A stretch of DNA of 64,000 bases from Lophius americanus. Its lineage: Eukaryota; Chordata; Actinopteri; Lophiiformes; Lophiidae. Numbering within the stretch: the stretch's first letter is position 1; each line of letters opens with the position of its first letter. Made by a program: the position numbers and the translations under genes. Positions 19,298-32,610 of this stretch are shown piece after piece. The notes under the pieces are model-generated. The model was not told the DNA's origin. It saw only the letters and a program-made list of their open reading frames with translations, and made no database searches. The stretch spans positions 11,820,001 through 11,884,000 of the forward strand of contig JBBDHG010000019.1 in the NCBI GenBank assembly GCA_037951165.1. The letters run 5' to 3'.

Positions 19298-22200
19298 TTG
19301 TTTTGTGGGAGGGGGTCAAATGGTGAGTAACAAAGGACAGTTTTCAAGTTGTCAGACATTATTCGGGACACAAACAAACAGTAAACGTCCTACCCGTTAA
19401 GTACATGTGTAGAGGGAGGGATTATAATTTATGTGCATCACACTAACATATATAAGCACACATTAAGGTGAAACTATGGCATGCAAATAATCCCTCATGT
19501 TTATATATGTGCAGCACAGCAGCAAACCCTTAGGTCAGCTGCAGATACATACACAGGTTCCATCATAATTCCTAACTATTATCATGACCTGTAAAGCATT
19601 GGTTTCCTTTCATATATCAGGCAGCAGCTATCTTTAAGTATGTAAAAGTGCACCAACGGAAATATGGTAATGAAATCTCTTTAGACTCCAAGTGCACAGC
19701 CTCTTTTGTTGTATAACAGCAGATTGAGCCATAGCCTGAAAATTAGCTACCAGCATAAAGATGGTGGATCATCGTTGTATCTGAGCTAAACGCACACATT
19801 CATGGAACTCATACATTCAGCAACATACTACTGCACAATGGAACGTTAAATAATGAATAATTTTTTATTCATGCAAATAATTAATTATAAAAGAAAGATT
19901 ACATGACAAACCCTCAGTTAATGTCAATATATGTTGTAAGAATTTCAACAGTTAGAACTGTCAATTGTTAGACAATGACCCTTAGGAAAAAGAAACTTAA
20001 TACCACATGGACCGTCATTATCCAAAATACATCAATAAAGGCAGTTATGTCACCCCCAACCTGCATCTGCCAACATGTCCTCCAGTACCATTTAAGTTCA
20101 AATAACCCTTTGTGGAACTTTTTCAAACCAAAAGGGGTCAAACAACCGCCAATGTCTAGCTGGCAACCTTTTCTAACTTCATTTTCAGAATGGAGCGCAG
20201 AAATGAGAGAAAGAATGCTATTGAGTGGAGTGCAGAGAATGACTGCTTTTAAAGCTCTATAGATTATATGGGGGAGAGTAGTGTAATGGCTTTGACTTTT
20301 GGGCAACATAGCTTTTGTCTTCGTGTTACCAACCCTTATCTCCTCATGGTCTCTAAGCCATCACAACCTATATATAAATCTCTCTCATTTTCTTATGAAA
20401 TCACAGCTTATACGGTAAATCCACAGAACCAGAATAATTGTTGACAACAGTCGTTAAGCCAACATGGAGCCAACTGAATGCACGTCAGTCAGTCAGGATC
20501 CAGTTGAATTCAACAAAGACCTGAATATTCCTGATGTCTTTCACATAATCTACTCATAAAGTTGTGGAAAGAAACTTCGGTTGGGGGAAGGCGAGACCAG
20601 GGGGACTATGAATGACATCATGAGTCGCTAATTAAGTCACTTATGTACAGTGATCGGTGAACTTTTGACCATACTCTTGAATGTGGATAGAACATGTTCG
20701 CTCATATATTTCAATCAAGAGAGATGGAATGTAGTAAAGATTATTATAATTGTGGCCCTCAGACGCTTCAGCTTAATTGGGATGAAAGGGTATCTGCCCT
20801 GAGCAGTATATCCCCCCTCTGAGTCTGAGCTATGATGGTGGTGGCCGATGACTATGCTGAGACTGAAGAACGATGGATCTGTGAGAAGAGCAGATCCATC
20901 GAGGTGAAGGATGCACATACCAGCAGCATGAAAGACCTAGATATATGGAGAGAGACATATTAAGAAGGACGACTAACAGATGATTTGATATTGATAAAGG
21001 TGCTTCCCCTTGATGCTGGATAGATGTGGCCGAATAGTGTAGCTGATAATAATTGACACATCAGACCGTGAAGCAGATAATTAAGACAGAGCGTGTGAGA
21101 AGGCGTGAACGACAGAGTTATATGAGGAAAGACTTTGGCTTGTGTTAGTGACTGATCTTCACTTGTGCTTCATTATATTGATTTAGATGTTACAGAAAAT
21201 TGTTTTTTAAAAATGCTCTGGTCAAGGATTTGTTAATTCTACATATGTAACACCATTTTCTGAACAAGGAAACATCAGGACGCCAGTAGATGCAGTTTTA
21301 CGAAACCTATATTCTAACCAAATCCATCAGGTAGGAAGTATTTTATCAGATATCAAATAATTTGTCAACCTTATCCGAAATAAATTTTACTTAAATGAAT
21401 AATCTGACAGATATCTGAGATTTTTTTAGCTCATTAGTACTGCAAATTGCATTTACCAGAGTCAAAGTAACAAAAAGGCTTGTTCAATAAGTGACTGAAT
21501 CCTCATTACTGTATGAGGATTCATTACTATATATATGTAGCCCAGTTAAAGAAAAATACTATTAATAATTTGTGTTATAAAAGTGGTTAAAATCTAAGTA
21601 ATTTAACTGTGTTTAATAATGTAGAGGTCATTATAACATGTAAATGTAAGTGTTTATTGTATACATAGGATGAGTAAAATTCTACGCTTAAAAAAGTGAA
21701 ATCATGCTTAAAAGTGTGATGGTCATTTGAAGTGCATGAGCGTGCTCACTGGGAAAAACGTTATGAGAAAAACCCAACATCAACCAATAAACTTCAACCC
21801 GAAGTTTTCATGCTGTTGTTCACATATAATGAGGCTAATTGGCTAATAAGCACTTGAAATGAACTGTGGACCAAATTTAGCTAAACCAGCTTACCAAGGA
21901 GCTGGTCCTGGATTGTTCCAGACCTGGAAACAACAAGACGTTTACCAGATAGTGTTTGGACAGTCTTGGATAGTCCAGTGTTCATCTGTCTCCACTGCAA
22001 ATTGGAATAAGAGAGCCCATGAGGATATGTGTGGTTCGCCCATCGTCTGCCCATGGACCGAGGCCACGGCCTTGAAGGAGTTGTTGGACCATAACCGATC
22101 TCGGAGGAAGGAGGTATCCCTTTGTTTATTTTTTTTTTGCCCTTTTGGAGTGAAGTGACCACTAGTTTTTGGTTTCTACGATCCCGACCATCAATCATGC

Positions 22201-22744
22201 CTGCACCGAGTTTTATTTGCGAAACCTTTAAGTTTGCCTTACATTTTGGCCACCTGGACTTATAAAATAGAGAATAACAGGAAAATGTTGTTAAAATGTT
22301 GGTTTTTTTGAAGAAAATATACACAGGAATAGTTTTGTGATACTTCATTTCATTTCCATCTATTTTATTTTATTAAAGGGGAACTATTTTAAGTTTAAAG
22401 TGATTTTCGGTATAATCATTTATTTAAAGAGTCCACATCGTATTCAGATGTCTATATTACTACTATCATATATGATAACATGAAAGAGGTTTGTGGTTGC
22501 TATCGAAACCCAAGATGCTAGAAATTAGTTGATATTTATTGTACGGGAGTACACAGGATAAAGAACTCAGGGCCCTCCACTGTGTGAGGACTACATTTAT
22601 AATAGAATTTAAGAATGAAAAGATGACAAGGGTGGCTCTCTGTCCATCTCTCTCTCTCTCTTTCTCCACACATGCACACACACATCTGTATCGCACTTAT
22701 TTACCTTTCCTCCATTTAACATATATTACATTCATATATTCATA
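19298..22744. other. intronic DNA without identified elements
   Basis: It contains open frames of up to 155 codons (21881-22348 minus; 19968-20309 minus and 19975-20262 plus) that overlap each other and show no domain. No exon of grid1 was found. Confidence 0.5.
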
Positions 22745-23350
22745 CATACATGAAGGTACATTCTTGTGTGCCGTCATCTTTTTCTTCTGGTTGTTCCCTT
22801 TACCGGATCAACTGTTTCCATTTTGCCCTGTTGTCTAAATCTTCCTTTGTCACACCAACCAACTGCTTGTCTTCTCCCACCACATCCAGGAACTTCCTCT
22901 TTGGTTTTACCCTATTCCTCCTGCCTGGGATCTCCATCCCCAGCACCCTTATACCAATAGATCTTATATTCCTTCTTTTCATGTGTCCAAACCATCTCAG
23001 TCTGGCCTCTCTTAGTTTGTCTCCAAAACGTCTAACCTGGCCTGTCCCTCTGAAGTTTTCCAAAACTTTCTTTCCAAAAAGAAAATTTTAATATCTTCAA
23101 CTCTGTCACCTCCAGCTTTTCCTCATGTCTTTTGGTAACAGCCGCCGTCTCCGAACCATACAGCAGTGCTGCTCTCACTACCATCTCATGCGGCTACTCT
23201 TCTGTCATTAAATAACTCCTGACTCTCCTCTCAACCCACTCCAACCTCCCTGCACTCAATTCTTCACCTCTTTCCCACTCTCCCCGTTACTTTGAACAAT
23301 TGACCCCAAGTACTTAAACTGCTGCAGCTCCTTCATCTCTACTCCTTGCA
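22745..23350 (-). mobile_element. RTE-type LINE, C-terminal part of ORF2, frameshifted
   Basis: Minus-strand reading begins near 23345 with VEMKELQQFKYLGSIVQSNG, then GESGKEV and GWSGLRGESGVI. The frame shifts, HEEKLEV-like and CCMVR-like residues correspond to the L-Y-G-x-E-T block, and a clean 88-codon frame (22800-23063) ends the protein: REARLRWFGHMKRRN, LGMEIPGRRNRVKPKRKFLD and VVGEDKQLVGVTKEDLDNRA. The order F-K-Y-L-G, R-W-F-G-H, K-P-K-R-x-F-x-D-V-V is typical of vertebrate RTE-type LINEs. 5'-truncated and inactive. Confidence 0.8.
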
Positions 23351-25334
23351 TGACATATTACCACCTGCCTCACTTTCATGCCTTTACACATGCTTGCGTG
23401 TTAAGTTCATTTTAAAAAACATTCAGTTCTTCACTTTAAAAAATAAATTAAATACCCTAAAGCAAGCACCCACCGTAAGGAAGCCCTCACAATTTTGTAC
23501 AAAATCTTTGAACTCATATAAGCTCATTTTACTTAAAAATATTACTTCCAGTTTCAGGTTTGAGGCTGGTGATCTAAACATAACATCACACTTACGCTTT
23601 TAGATTTATTTCTAATGTCTGGTAATTAAACAAAATCACTGTCCGTGTCAAGGCAACCAAATAAGTGCTTCCTAAAGATAATTCTGCTATGATTAGCAGC
23701 GGTTGGAGAAAGGAGACTCTTACTCTACACTTTTTTCAGCATAACATTTGCTCTCCCTGTCTGACAGAAGGCTGCAGGCAAACACTGCTGGCTGCTTGAT
23801 CCTGCTCTATCCTTTTTTTAATTTTTTTATTAATCTTTAATAGCATTTATTTATTTTCCTATTGTGGTAATCCCATGCATATCACTCTACTGTCATCTTG
23901 AACAGTACATTTATTTAACTATCAGCATGAATGAATGAATTAGGCAAACCTGGCTCAGGCCTACACAGGCAGATTAACATCGTAAATGTGAACATCACTT
24001 GTAATAATCAAACAATGATGATGGGTTTGCTGTCCACCACCTTATCACGAAATAAAAAAGTCTTAGCTTACTAAACTTTTTTTTCAAAAAGTATATTTCA
24101 GGACCAACAAGAAACTAAACCAAAGTCCAAACACCTGCAGCCTGGGGATATAAAAAAGAAAAGCTGTCTGACCTCAAGTGAGCAAAACTAATCAGCACAA
24201 CTCTCAAAGATTTCTCTTATGCTCTATTTGTTGTGTTTTTCTGTATTTTTTCTATTCTGGCACATAATTCACACTCATATTCACAGAAATATTCCATGTA
24301 CTGCCTCTGAATTTGTAAAAGACATAGTTTAGAATAATGGGTAGCACCAGGGGTGGCCATTAAGATCCAGGAATGGTCTGTGCTAACCGAGACCACTTCC
24401 TGGATTGACCAGTGTCAGCTGTTAACTGGCTAACTAACTCTGGGTTCCAAATGGCAAGCACATCTCATTTGGACAAAGAGAGTGAGGAACAAAAGGCTGA
24501 GAAGAAGCATTAATCCTGTAAAGGACACCTGCTAGGAGACAAATGAAGACAAACTGCTCAAAAACAGCATGACGTGGAATTGGATAAAAACAGTAAGGAT
24601 ACACTGAGACATATCAAATGAGTGAAACATCACTCTTCTGAGACAGGAGTCCTCAGGCCACCTCCTTCTCATACCATCTACCACCAGCATTCCACAGAGA
24701 GCTTGCCCACAACAGCAGGAATCAAAGCTGAGGCCCTGCTGGAAACATAGTAAGAGTGATGTTCCTTGATCTCATCACTGTTCACAGCACTCATCATTCT
24801 GTGTGATCATCAGACCTCATATCTGCATTCATTCACTCAGCTCAGTCTCTCTCCTTCCTTCTGCCCACTGCAGGTTCTTCTCGTTTAATAATCAATGACA
24901 ACATTACTCAAATAGTAAAGAACAGCGAACAGCCAGATATTATAACAATAACCAGTGGTGGAAGAAATTTTGTATTTACACAAAAACAGCAAGGTAAAAA
25001 AGTTTTCAAATTCCTCCATGAGTAATAGTATTTAAGCATTATCAGAAGCATTTACTTAAAGTATCATTCAAATAAAAGTTCTTACACATAATATACCCCT
25101 TATGACTGTTTATTAAGTATTACGTTGTGAGATTAATAATGATGCATAAAACTGTAAGCAGCACTTCACTGTGGTAACTGATCAAAGCACAGCTAATTTT
25201 AAGTTCTTGGATACTGCAGTTATGGGGTTCCCAACTACCAAGGTTTTAGGAGATGATTAATGTGTGTTTTCCTCTTTCCTAAAAAAAGCATACTAAAAAA
25301 TTAATCACAAATAGATGTTGTTGTTAAATGGAAG
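23351..25334. other. intronic DNA, one near-perfect hairpin
   Basis: Nothing assigned apart from the inverted repeat at 24365-24405. Confidence 0.5.
24365..24405. repeat. inverted repeat, ~15-bp stem with one bulged base
   Basis: ATCCAGGAATGGTCT (24365-24379) pairs with AGACCACTTCCTGGAT (24390-24405) with a single unpaired C, around a 10-base loop. Too short for a typical microRNA precursor. Confidence 0.7.
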
Positions 25335-25560
25335 GTGAATTTAGAATAATATTGATTAACTCATAATAGCTGTACCTGTCAGTGGGTTGGATATATTAGG
25401 CTGCAAGTGAACACTTAAACCTCAAAGTTAATGGGTTTCAAGCAGAAAAAACGGACTCCAATGTGGACTTGGGCTACTTTCACAAGATTTCAAAGAAAGC
25501 TATCACATGTTTCATCCCTTGGTTTTAATGTTATGGCTCAGTGTATGTCCTACTTAATAG
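25335..25560 (+). mobile_element. Tc1-like element, internally deleted (MITE-like)
   Basis: AATAATATTGATTAACTC, CCTGTCAGTGGGTTGGATAT, GGCTGCAAGTGAACAC and a GGGTTTCAAGCAGAAAAAAC stretch match the 5' region of a fish Tc1-like transposon. The family also occurs at 41355. About 80 bases later GGTTTTAATGTTATGGCTCA matches the 3' terminal repeat (ATAATGTTATGGCT). The ~1 kb transposase-coding middle is gone. Confidence 0.7.
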
Positions 25561-26029
25561 ACATGTTGATAAGACTATAAAGGAGGATCCTTTATAGTGG
25601 GGTACACTGGGTGGGGTACTAGGGACTAGTTCACTACAGTGAGGGGGGATCTGGAAACCTTAATCCAGTCCGTCAATGAAATTGACTGTGCTGACTGGAA
25701 AAGTGTGCATATTCAACAAAACCTTAACATTATGGCGTTGTTTTTAAATCAGCTCACTCGTCAGAGAACCAATACCTGCTGCTGCGCTGCCAACCTGAAA
25801 GCTGCTGGAGTTGCTGCAGCCATAGTTTTATAATAATTCACATCCGCCCCAGTGTCAATAATCACCACTCCCTTAACCTTCAGAGTTTAGGGTCATAGGG
25901 GTGAAATCACCGAGTCGATACCAAATATGATATATGTGGGCAGCAAGTAACAAACAAATGTATTATATCCCCAAAAAGTTGGACATATTATGGATCCATC
26001 ATCGCCGCCGCGACAGATCCATTGTGTTG

Positions 26030-26440
26030 ATACAATAACTGAAAGACCATTTTGATGGATCTTTTCAAATTTACCCACATAAACCTTAGGGTGAGGAAGA
26101 CGTTTTTGGGAAAGTTTGGTTATATATTTCCAACACTCGGCTGAGCTTTATCTCCAAATATGTTCCAATGTCTAAATGTGGTGTATATTAATCAAATCAA
26201 GGAGACCCGACTTTTATATCGTACTTAACTCTCCGGCGGGAGCTTTTTTATGAAAAGCACTGCTTTTCAAGACATACCACAAAAACTATTTCATTGGATC
26301 ATATTCAGACTTCACACCCTCGTAGACCTTAGTGCGAGGAAGAACTGGAGTGTTTTTGGGAAAGGTCAGTTTTTATTTCTGATACTAGGGGTATTTAGCC
26401 TCCAGAAGTTTTGTCCATATTTTTTGGACAAAATCGGAGA
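26030..26440 (+). mobile_element. Helitron-like element, copy B (two tandem monomers, no tail)
   Basis: Two head-to-tail monomers about 240 bases apart. The first has TGATGGATCTTTTCAAATTT and ACATAAACCTTAGGGTGAGG. The second has CATTGGATCATATTCAGACT, CGTAGACCTTAGTGCGAGGA and TCTGATACTAGGGGTATTTA. Between them is the junction ...AACTCTCCGGCGGGAGCTTTT. The second monomer stops near 26440, just before a LINE. The CTAG tail is missing. Confidence 0.6.
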
Positions 26441-26464
26441 GCCGTCAAGACCTGCTCCAGTTTG

Positions 26465-27770
26465 CCAATAATGTTAAACGAGGCATGGACAATGCTACAG
26501 CCACTCTTTTAAGTATTTTATTTAAACAGGCAGCAAAACTCATGCCAGTATTGTATTTGTCAATTTTTGCATCTGCTTTTAACACAATTCAACTTCATAT
26601 TTTAGTAGACAAGCTCTTAAAAAATGGCAACCTTTATTTTAACATTGTGGGTTGGATTTTAGTGATTTTTCAATTGGCAGTTCAAAGAGGCTAAAGGTGA
26701 ATGGATGCATGTCTGAGCAGATGGCATCATCCTCCAGGTTTCTTCAAGGGTTTGTCCTTTCTGCACTCCTGTACATTTTGTAGACTGATGACTGTTGTAG
26801 TTTGTATGGCATTAGATACATCTTTAAATTTGTAGATGACTCTGACAGCCTCCTTAATGGTGATGAAACAGAACACGGTCCGGTGCGGTGGCAGAGGATT
26901 TCATGTGCTGGTGCAACAAATAGTTTCTCCAACTTAATGTGGCAAAACCGAAGGACATTTTTGATTTTAGGAGTAAACCCCCACCTTCTCAGAGCAATAT
27001 CATCAAGAAACAAGCTGTAGAAACAGAAGATACCGTCAAATAAATTGGCACCATGATTGACAATGAGTTGACCTTTAACTCCCACAGAGAATTGGTTTAT
27101 AATAAGAGCCAGCAGCGACTGGTCTACCTTTGCCAACTACCAAAGTTTTATATTGATGAACATCTTGTGATTTATATTGAGTCTGTTCTAACATCTTTCA
27201 TCAGTTGGTATGGTATCCTCAATCAGAAGGCCAGAACTGCTCTGATCAAACAAGTACTGATGAACAGTATAATCACTGGAATCCAGCAGAGGAACCTAAC
27301 AGACCTGTACAGGAAACTCGTGGAAAGGGTTTCAGCTCCTCCCTTCTGGATCTCGCTTTAGATTCCCATCTTTTAAAAGCAACACATACAGGCGTTCTTT
27401 AATCCCTAAGGCCATTTCCCCCCTTAAGTCAGGAACAGCTTGTCGACAGAATCTCAGGAAGGAAATATCTGTAGTTGTTGATGCTGAGGTGGGGGGGTGT
27501 TGACAAAGAATCATTTAAATTTTTATGTTTTATAAGGACACCGTTTTCTTTTTTAGATGGTTTTATAGATCCCATGCCATTATCTACTATAAGAAATTGC
27601 GATATTTTATTTAACTAATTAATGTATTTTTGTGGTGTTTTTAGTTTCAGTATCCATAATCTTTCCCTTTTTTATACATATTATTTATTTGGTTGAATGA
27701 TGCTAAGGTCAGGTTGTGACCGCTGAACTTGTCCCAGAGAATAAATAAAGTTCAAATAAAGTTGAAGTTC
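26465..27770 (+). mobile_element. L2/CR1-group LINE, reverse transcriptase core to 3' end
   Basis: Successive plus-strand frames give ASAFNTIQLHILVDKLLKNG (RT block A, about 26570), FVDDSDSLLNGDETEHGPV (catalytic block; FVDD at 26829-26840, alanine of F-A-D-D replaced by valine), then MIDNELTFNSHRELVYNKSQ, SFISWYGILNQKARTALIKQ and GIQQRNLTDLYRKLVERVSA. The C-terminal SFKSNTYRRSLIPKA-like block lies near 27370-27420. The 3'UTR ends in TAAATAAAGTTC/AAATAAAGTTG tandem units at about 27745-27770. Several frameshifts make it inactive. The 5' part including the endonuclease is absent. Confidence 0.8.
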
Positions 27771-30700
27771 TGCCTAATAAATGTCCTCTACCATCAATTA
27801 ATTGTTGTTGATAATTTCACATAATCACCATCTCACTGCTGATTTATTAGATGTTTTTAAGTTGTTAGTTGCATGAGTTATCATCCTGTCCTCAAATGTT
27901 TTTATTCATAAATTATTAGTTTAGCCAATGGAGTGCATTAGCCACATCTCTCACAGATGTCCAGAGTACGTCACAGTATTTCCCTTACCTCGTGTGACAC
28001 GCTGCCCGCCAAATGCATGATCAATCTGCTGTGTGAAAAGAGTCATTAGCTAATTAATCTCAACCTGATAAATTATACTTATTTTGAGTGTTTACTTTCC
28101 AGCCACAGTCTTGATCTCAGAGAGCTTGCAAAAATGTGGTGTCGGATTCAAGGATGGTTTGGTTAAAGAGATGTTTGGAGGTTATAAACCTGGGGCCTTT
28201 AAATGAAGGGTGGCTTACCTACTTATTGTGCAACTGCTCAGCCTCCTCATCGCGCTACTTTGTACAGGAAAAATGAGGATAATAGCAACATCACCTATAA
28301 TATTTACTAGCCAATGTTTGTTGCAGAGGGGTGAGAGGTAATTAGGGAGGCTGATCTTGTGATGGCTGCAGGGAGGAGAACATAAATGTTCCCTTCCAAC
28401 ATGATATGTTTAATGAATTATGCAAGCGTATCCTCCCCTGGGGAAAAGAAGACAGAGAGGCCTTATTATGCGGTACGCGACCTTGTAATTTGTCCTATTA
28501 TGCCGTAAAATCATCTCCTTTGTAGTGAACTAATCTGAAAACACAAAAACATATGATCATGAGTAGTGAGTCATACTCTGTGCCAAATCACTCTGCATCC
28601 CGTACAATAGCAGAGAAATCTTTGGGGTCGTGTTTGTATAAAACTTGCATAAAAATCTGTACCATGAAAATGTTTATATTCTGTCACAACACATGGTGTA
28701 AACATAAACACTGAATCGTTTTTTCAGGACCGGATTGTATGTTTCATTAATATGGGAGTAAGAATGTTTCCTGATGCTGTAGTGCACCATTTCTTCAACA
28801 TCTATTGTTTCCTATTAAGAATGCCTGCGCTTCTTATTGTACAATGTTTTTATCTTCTTTCTCCAAGCTCTTCATTCCAGAGCATCAACTCAAAATGAAT
28901 ACCTTTGTTAATAATGACAAAAGGACTTTATTGTGTACTTGGTATAAACACAGACATTCATTTTGCAATGTCAGATGATGCACATTGTTACTCCAGGCTT
29001 GGGCTAACAACAGGGGAAGTAAAGCCCTCAGTAGGTAGAAGATTTTCAGCATTGCCTGTTTTATTTTAGAAATAAATAGTTGTGTTGTGCTTTTCAAAGC
29101 TCCTGTGTTTCCCACCATGCCCTTGAAACTCCCCTGCAGGAGTAAAGAGGAGAACTCTAATCAGCCTATGACAAATAGGAATCTTCTCCAGCTTTTTTTT
29201 CATTTGGATATTGCGAGCCTCCTCTCTTAAATGATAGAACAACCCCGTGATGTGGTCTTTACACAGCCAGATTAAATGTGATCACCTTACCAACTTACCC
29301 TGGGAGATTGCCATGATTAACAAGCAAAAGAGAATAATTATAATCATATGCGGGATAATAGCCCATACCAAGTGGCTGTATAATCTGTACATAAATCACA
29401 GCCCATTTCCCAACCTAAAGGATATGATTTTACCCTTTAACTAGATTTATGTAAGAAAACCTGATTTTGTTTAACCTCTGTGTGACCCAAATCTGATTAT
29501 CTCGCTACCAATTTAAAATATAAAAAGCCCTTTCAGTAATTCTGGATCATAAAGACGTGAAGATGCAATAAATGTATTCTTTGTGACTGTCTGTCTTAAG
29601 AATGGGCTGCAAATTGTAAAGCATCCAGCAAGATTTTGTGAATGTTACAATGAGCTTAATAACCCTAATAAGATACCAGCTCAGCTTGAAACAACTAAAC
29701 ACTGACTATATGAGAGGGGCTGAGCCGAAGTAGGAGAATTTATTAAACTACGTCATGAAGCCCTTTACAAATTGTATAGTACTTACAAGTTTGCCTGTCT
29801 ATGTGTATTTATGCATGCCTTTGTGATCAACATGAACAAAGGCTCCAAGTGAATACATTTGTTGGGCATACATTGTGCCATTCTGGTTGAATACATCACT
29901 CAGTGAAGGCCTAATCACATCAGAAAAGCTTCTGGCACAACACTAGAACCTTATAAACAGAGCAAGATTTAGTTATTGACAATAGGTGCATATCTGCACC
30001 AAACAGAGTAGAAAATGGCATTATACCATGATTCAGAGGCAGTTCATGCGCAAAGTAATAGAGAAATTTATTAGCATCAAATCGGTTTGCTATCTGCTGT
30101 GTGTGATATGGGCAGAGCTGGCATTCAAGTAGGACTCTAACAGGCTTTAGCATTACCCACAATCCTCAGGGAAATTGACCTCAGATCTAATCCATATGAT
30201 AAGGGCAGTACATGATAAGGAACTGCAGAATCCTTATCAGGCAGGAAGTAAACAAAGTGAAATAATCAGATATAAAAATGTAATGATAAAACAAGGAGGA
30301 CTGAATCTTAAAATTTAGTCTGTAATATAATTGCATCTCAAGAGTAAACATGGGCAAAACAGAAAAATATATCCCAAAAAAACTTAACAACAACAATAAC
30401 CGCTCTCTGTGTCTTCCTGGCAGGGTCAATGTGTTCAGCAAGGAGGCATGAGTTCTGTATATAGGCTGGTGTCTCTGAGTATTGTTTTTCCTACCCTTGT
30501 GCTATACATGTGAAAATTAAAAGTTGCTACCAAGCCAATAATCCACTTCCCTGTTGATGGAAGGAAATGCCAACATACTTTTTTGGCAGGTGTGACGGAA
30601 AGGCCAAACATTTTAGGTTGAAACATAGTTATACGTAATGAATAATGAGAGGCAAGGAAGGAGAAGGCTCCACTGAGTGGATGGAGATGATTAGCAGCAG

Positions 30701-32572
30701 TGAGGTAGTGGACAACAGCGTACGGTGTAGGTGGGGGAATCACTTTTTACATCAGAATCAAAATTCCTGCCTAATATTGTGAATGTCCCCTTTTTGTCAA
30801 TATAACAGTGTCACATTGTGTGTTCTTACACCTTTCTATTAAGCATTTTTTCTATCTAAGCATTCACAATTCAAGCTGTGCTCCAGTAGCTCCTCTTTGA
30901 GATTGGACAACTCAAGCTAGCCTTTGCACCCCAAGCTAAATAATGAGCCTTGGGTGCTCATGACCTTGTTGCCACTTTACCATTTGTTCTTCGTTAAAGA
31001 CTGGAATCCTCCCGTCATCACAACGTGGCCCTTTTCAAAGTAGTTCAGATCCTTATGCTTGTCCACCGCCACCAACCATTGATAGGCGCCATTATAAAAA
31101 GATTATCAACGTTACTCTGATCGCTCTTGTCAGTGATTATACTGTTACACTCAGTTGCCATATTAATCAGTACTCCTTGCTAACACTAATTCGGTCTAAT
31201 ACAACACTCCTACTATAAATCGTCCTTTTATGGGGGTAATAAGGGGTTTTCAAAGCATGCTGCTAGTCTAGAAAGGTGGGAATTCTGCTTTATGGATGAG
31301 ATGTTTGTGTAGTTGCGCTGCAATAAAGAGAGAGTTGTGGCTGTTAGCACAAACCATCACAATTGTTGATTATTCACTGTTAATCCCAATTAAGAAAGTC
31401 TTTTAAATGCTTATTTCTAGTAGTATAAGAATCTAATAATGATACAAAGGCTTTCAGTTTTGAATGAAGGACATTTTATACTCGAAAAATCACTGGGTGG
31501 AAAACCTTCATCATACATGAACTATCCGTTCGTACGCTATGGACTGGACTGCTTTATTGTCAACTGACAGAAATGTTGTAGCTACAGTGCCTGACACCGA
31601 GCAGGGTTAATGAATGTATATATATATTTTGATTGATAAACTCAATTGATAAATAAAACAATAACAAAATATTTTAATCATTGGTCTTATGTTAAAACGA
31701 AATTGATTCATTATTAATAAAGATGTATAGGTCTACAAAGTGGGGTATAAGAGACGTAATATTCAAATGTATCAGACATTACACATACATGTCAGCAGGC
31801 TCTGGGATAGTCATATGGGCCCAAAACTATGTCAGCTGAACATTTATGCATAAATTAACCTTTGTTAAACTTTTGTCTAGGAAATGGTGTCATAAGTGTG
31901 AGAGAGCAATCTTCATCCTGAAATATTCTATATGTGATAAAAAAGGAACTTCAGAGATTCTTTATTAATAATTGGGTCCAAACACTTGACTCTGGTCATT
32001 TCTGCTGAGTGGATGGGAGACACCCCTTCCTTTGATCATTACAGCCTTTACATGAGGGCTGTTCGGTCATTTAGATGATCCCCACAGGGAGGTAAATGAG
32101 GGTATCATCAATGATAGCAGCAAGTTCAAATCATGTTGCTGAAATGCTAATTATCAAACTTAATCAGACGATCATCACAGCCTAACTCTGTGATGAGTTA
32201 AGGAATGAGCCCAAGGAGCAGGCTCCAGACAAAGACTAGGAGAAGTTTGTTCTTCACAGGTACCAAATCCTCTAGATACCCCAGACATACATCTTAACCC
32301 GCTCTTTTTACAAAGAGTAAAAGCACACATCATTAGAGTTAGTGGAAGCCTCATGGTTCATGAAGTGAGCTCGTAATCTGAAATTCTAAGACAGAGACAC
32401 TAGATAAAAGTGGATCTTTTTCACCATGTGATGACTGCTGAAGACTTTCAGCTTTTAGGTTTGCAAAATGAACATTGTTTAAGACAGAAATCTAAAGCAA
32501 CTGTTGGGTCATTATCTGATGGATCGTTAGATTACAACAGAAAGAATGCAGAGTAATATGTGGTATGTCATG

Positions 32573-32610
32573 AAAAAAAAAAATTATATATATATATTAT
32601 ATTTATTATT
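32573..32610. repeat. poly-A followed by (TA)n
   Basis: Eleven A residues running into TTATATATATATATTATA. Low complexity. Confidence 0.85.

Noticed and set aside
20830..20880. ATGATGG...GATGAC...CTGAGAC resembling C/D box snoRNA motifs
   Set aside because: Boxes are imperfect and too close, with no terminal stem.
21881..22348. 155-codon minus-strand frame
   Set aside because: Overlaps another frame on the opposite strand; no domain, signal peptide or splice context recognised.
22800..23063. 88-codon clean minus-strand frame as a host gene
   Set aside because: It is the C-terminus of an RTE-type LINE, and flanking frames continue the element.
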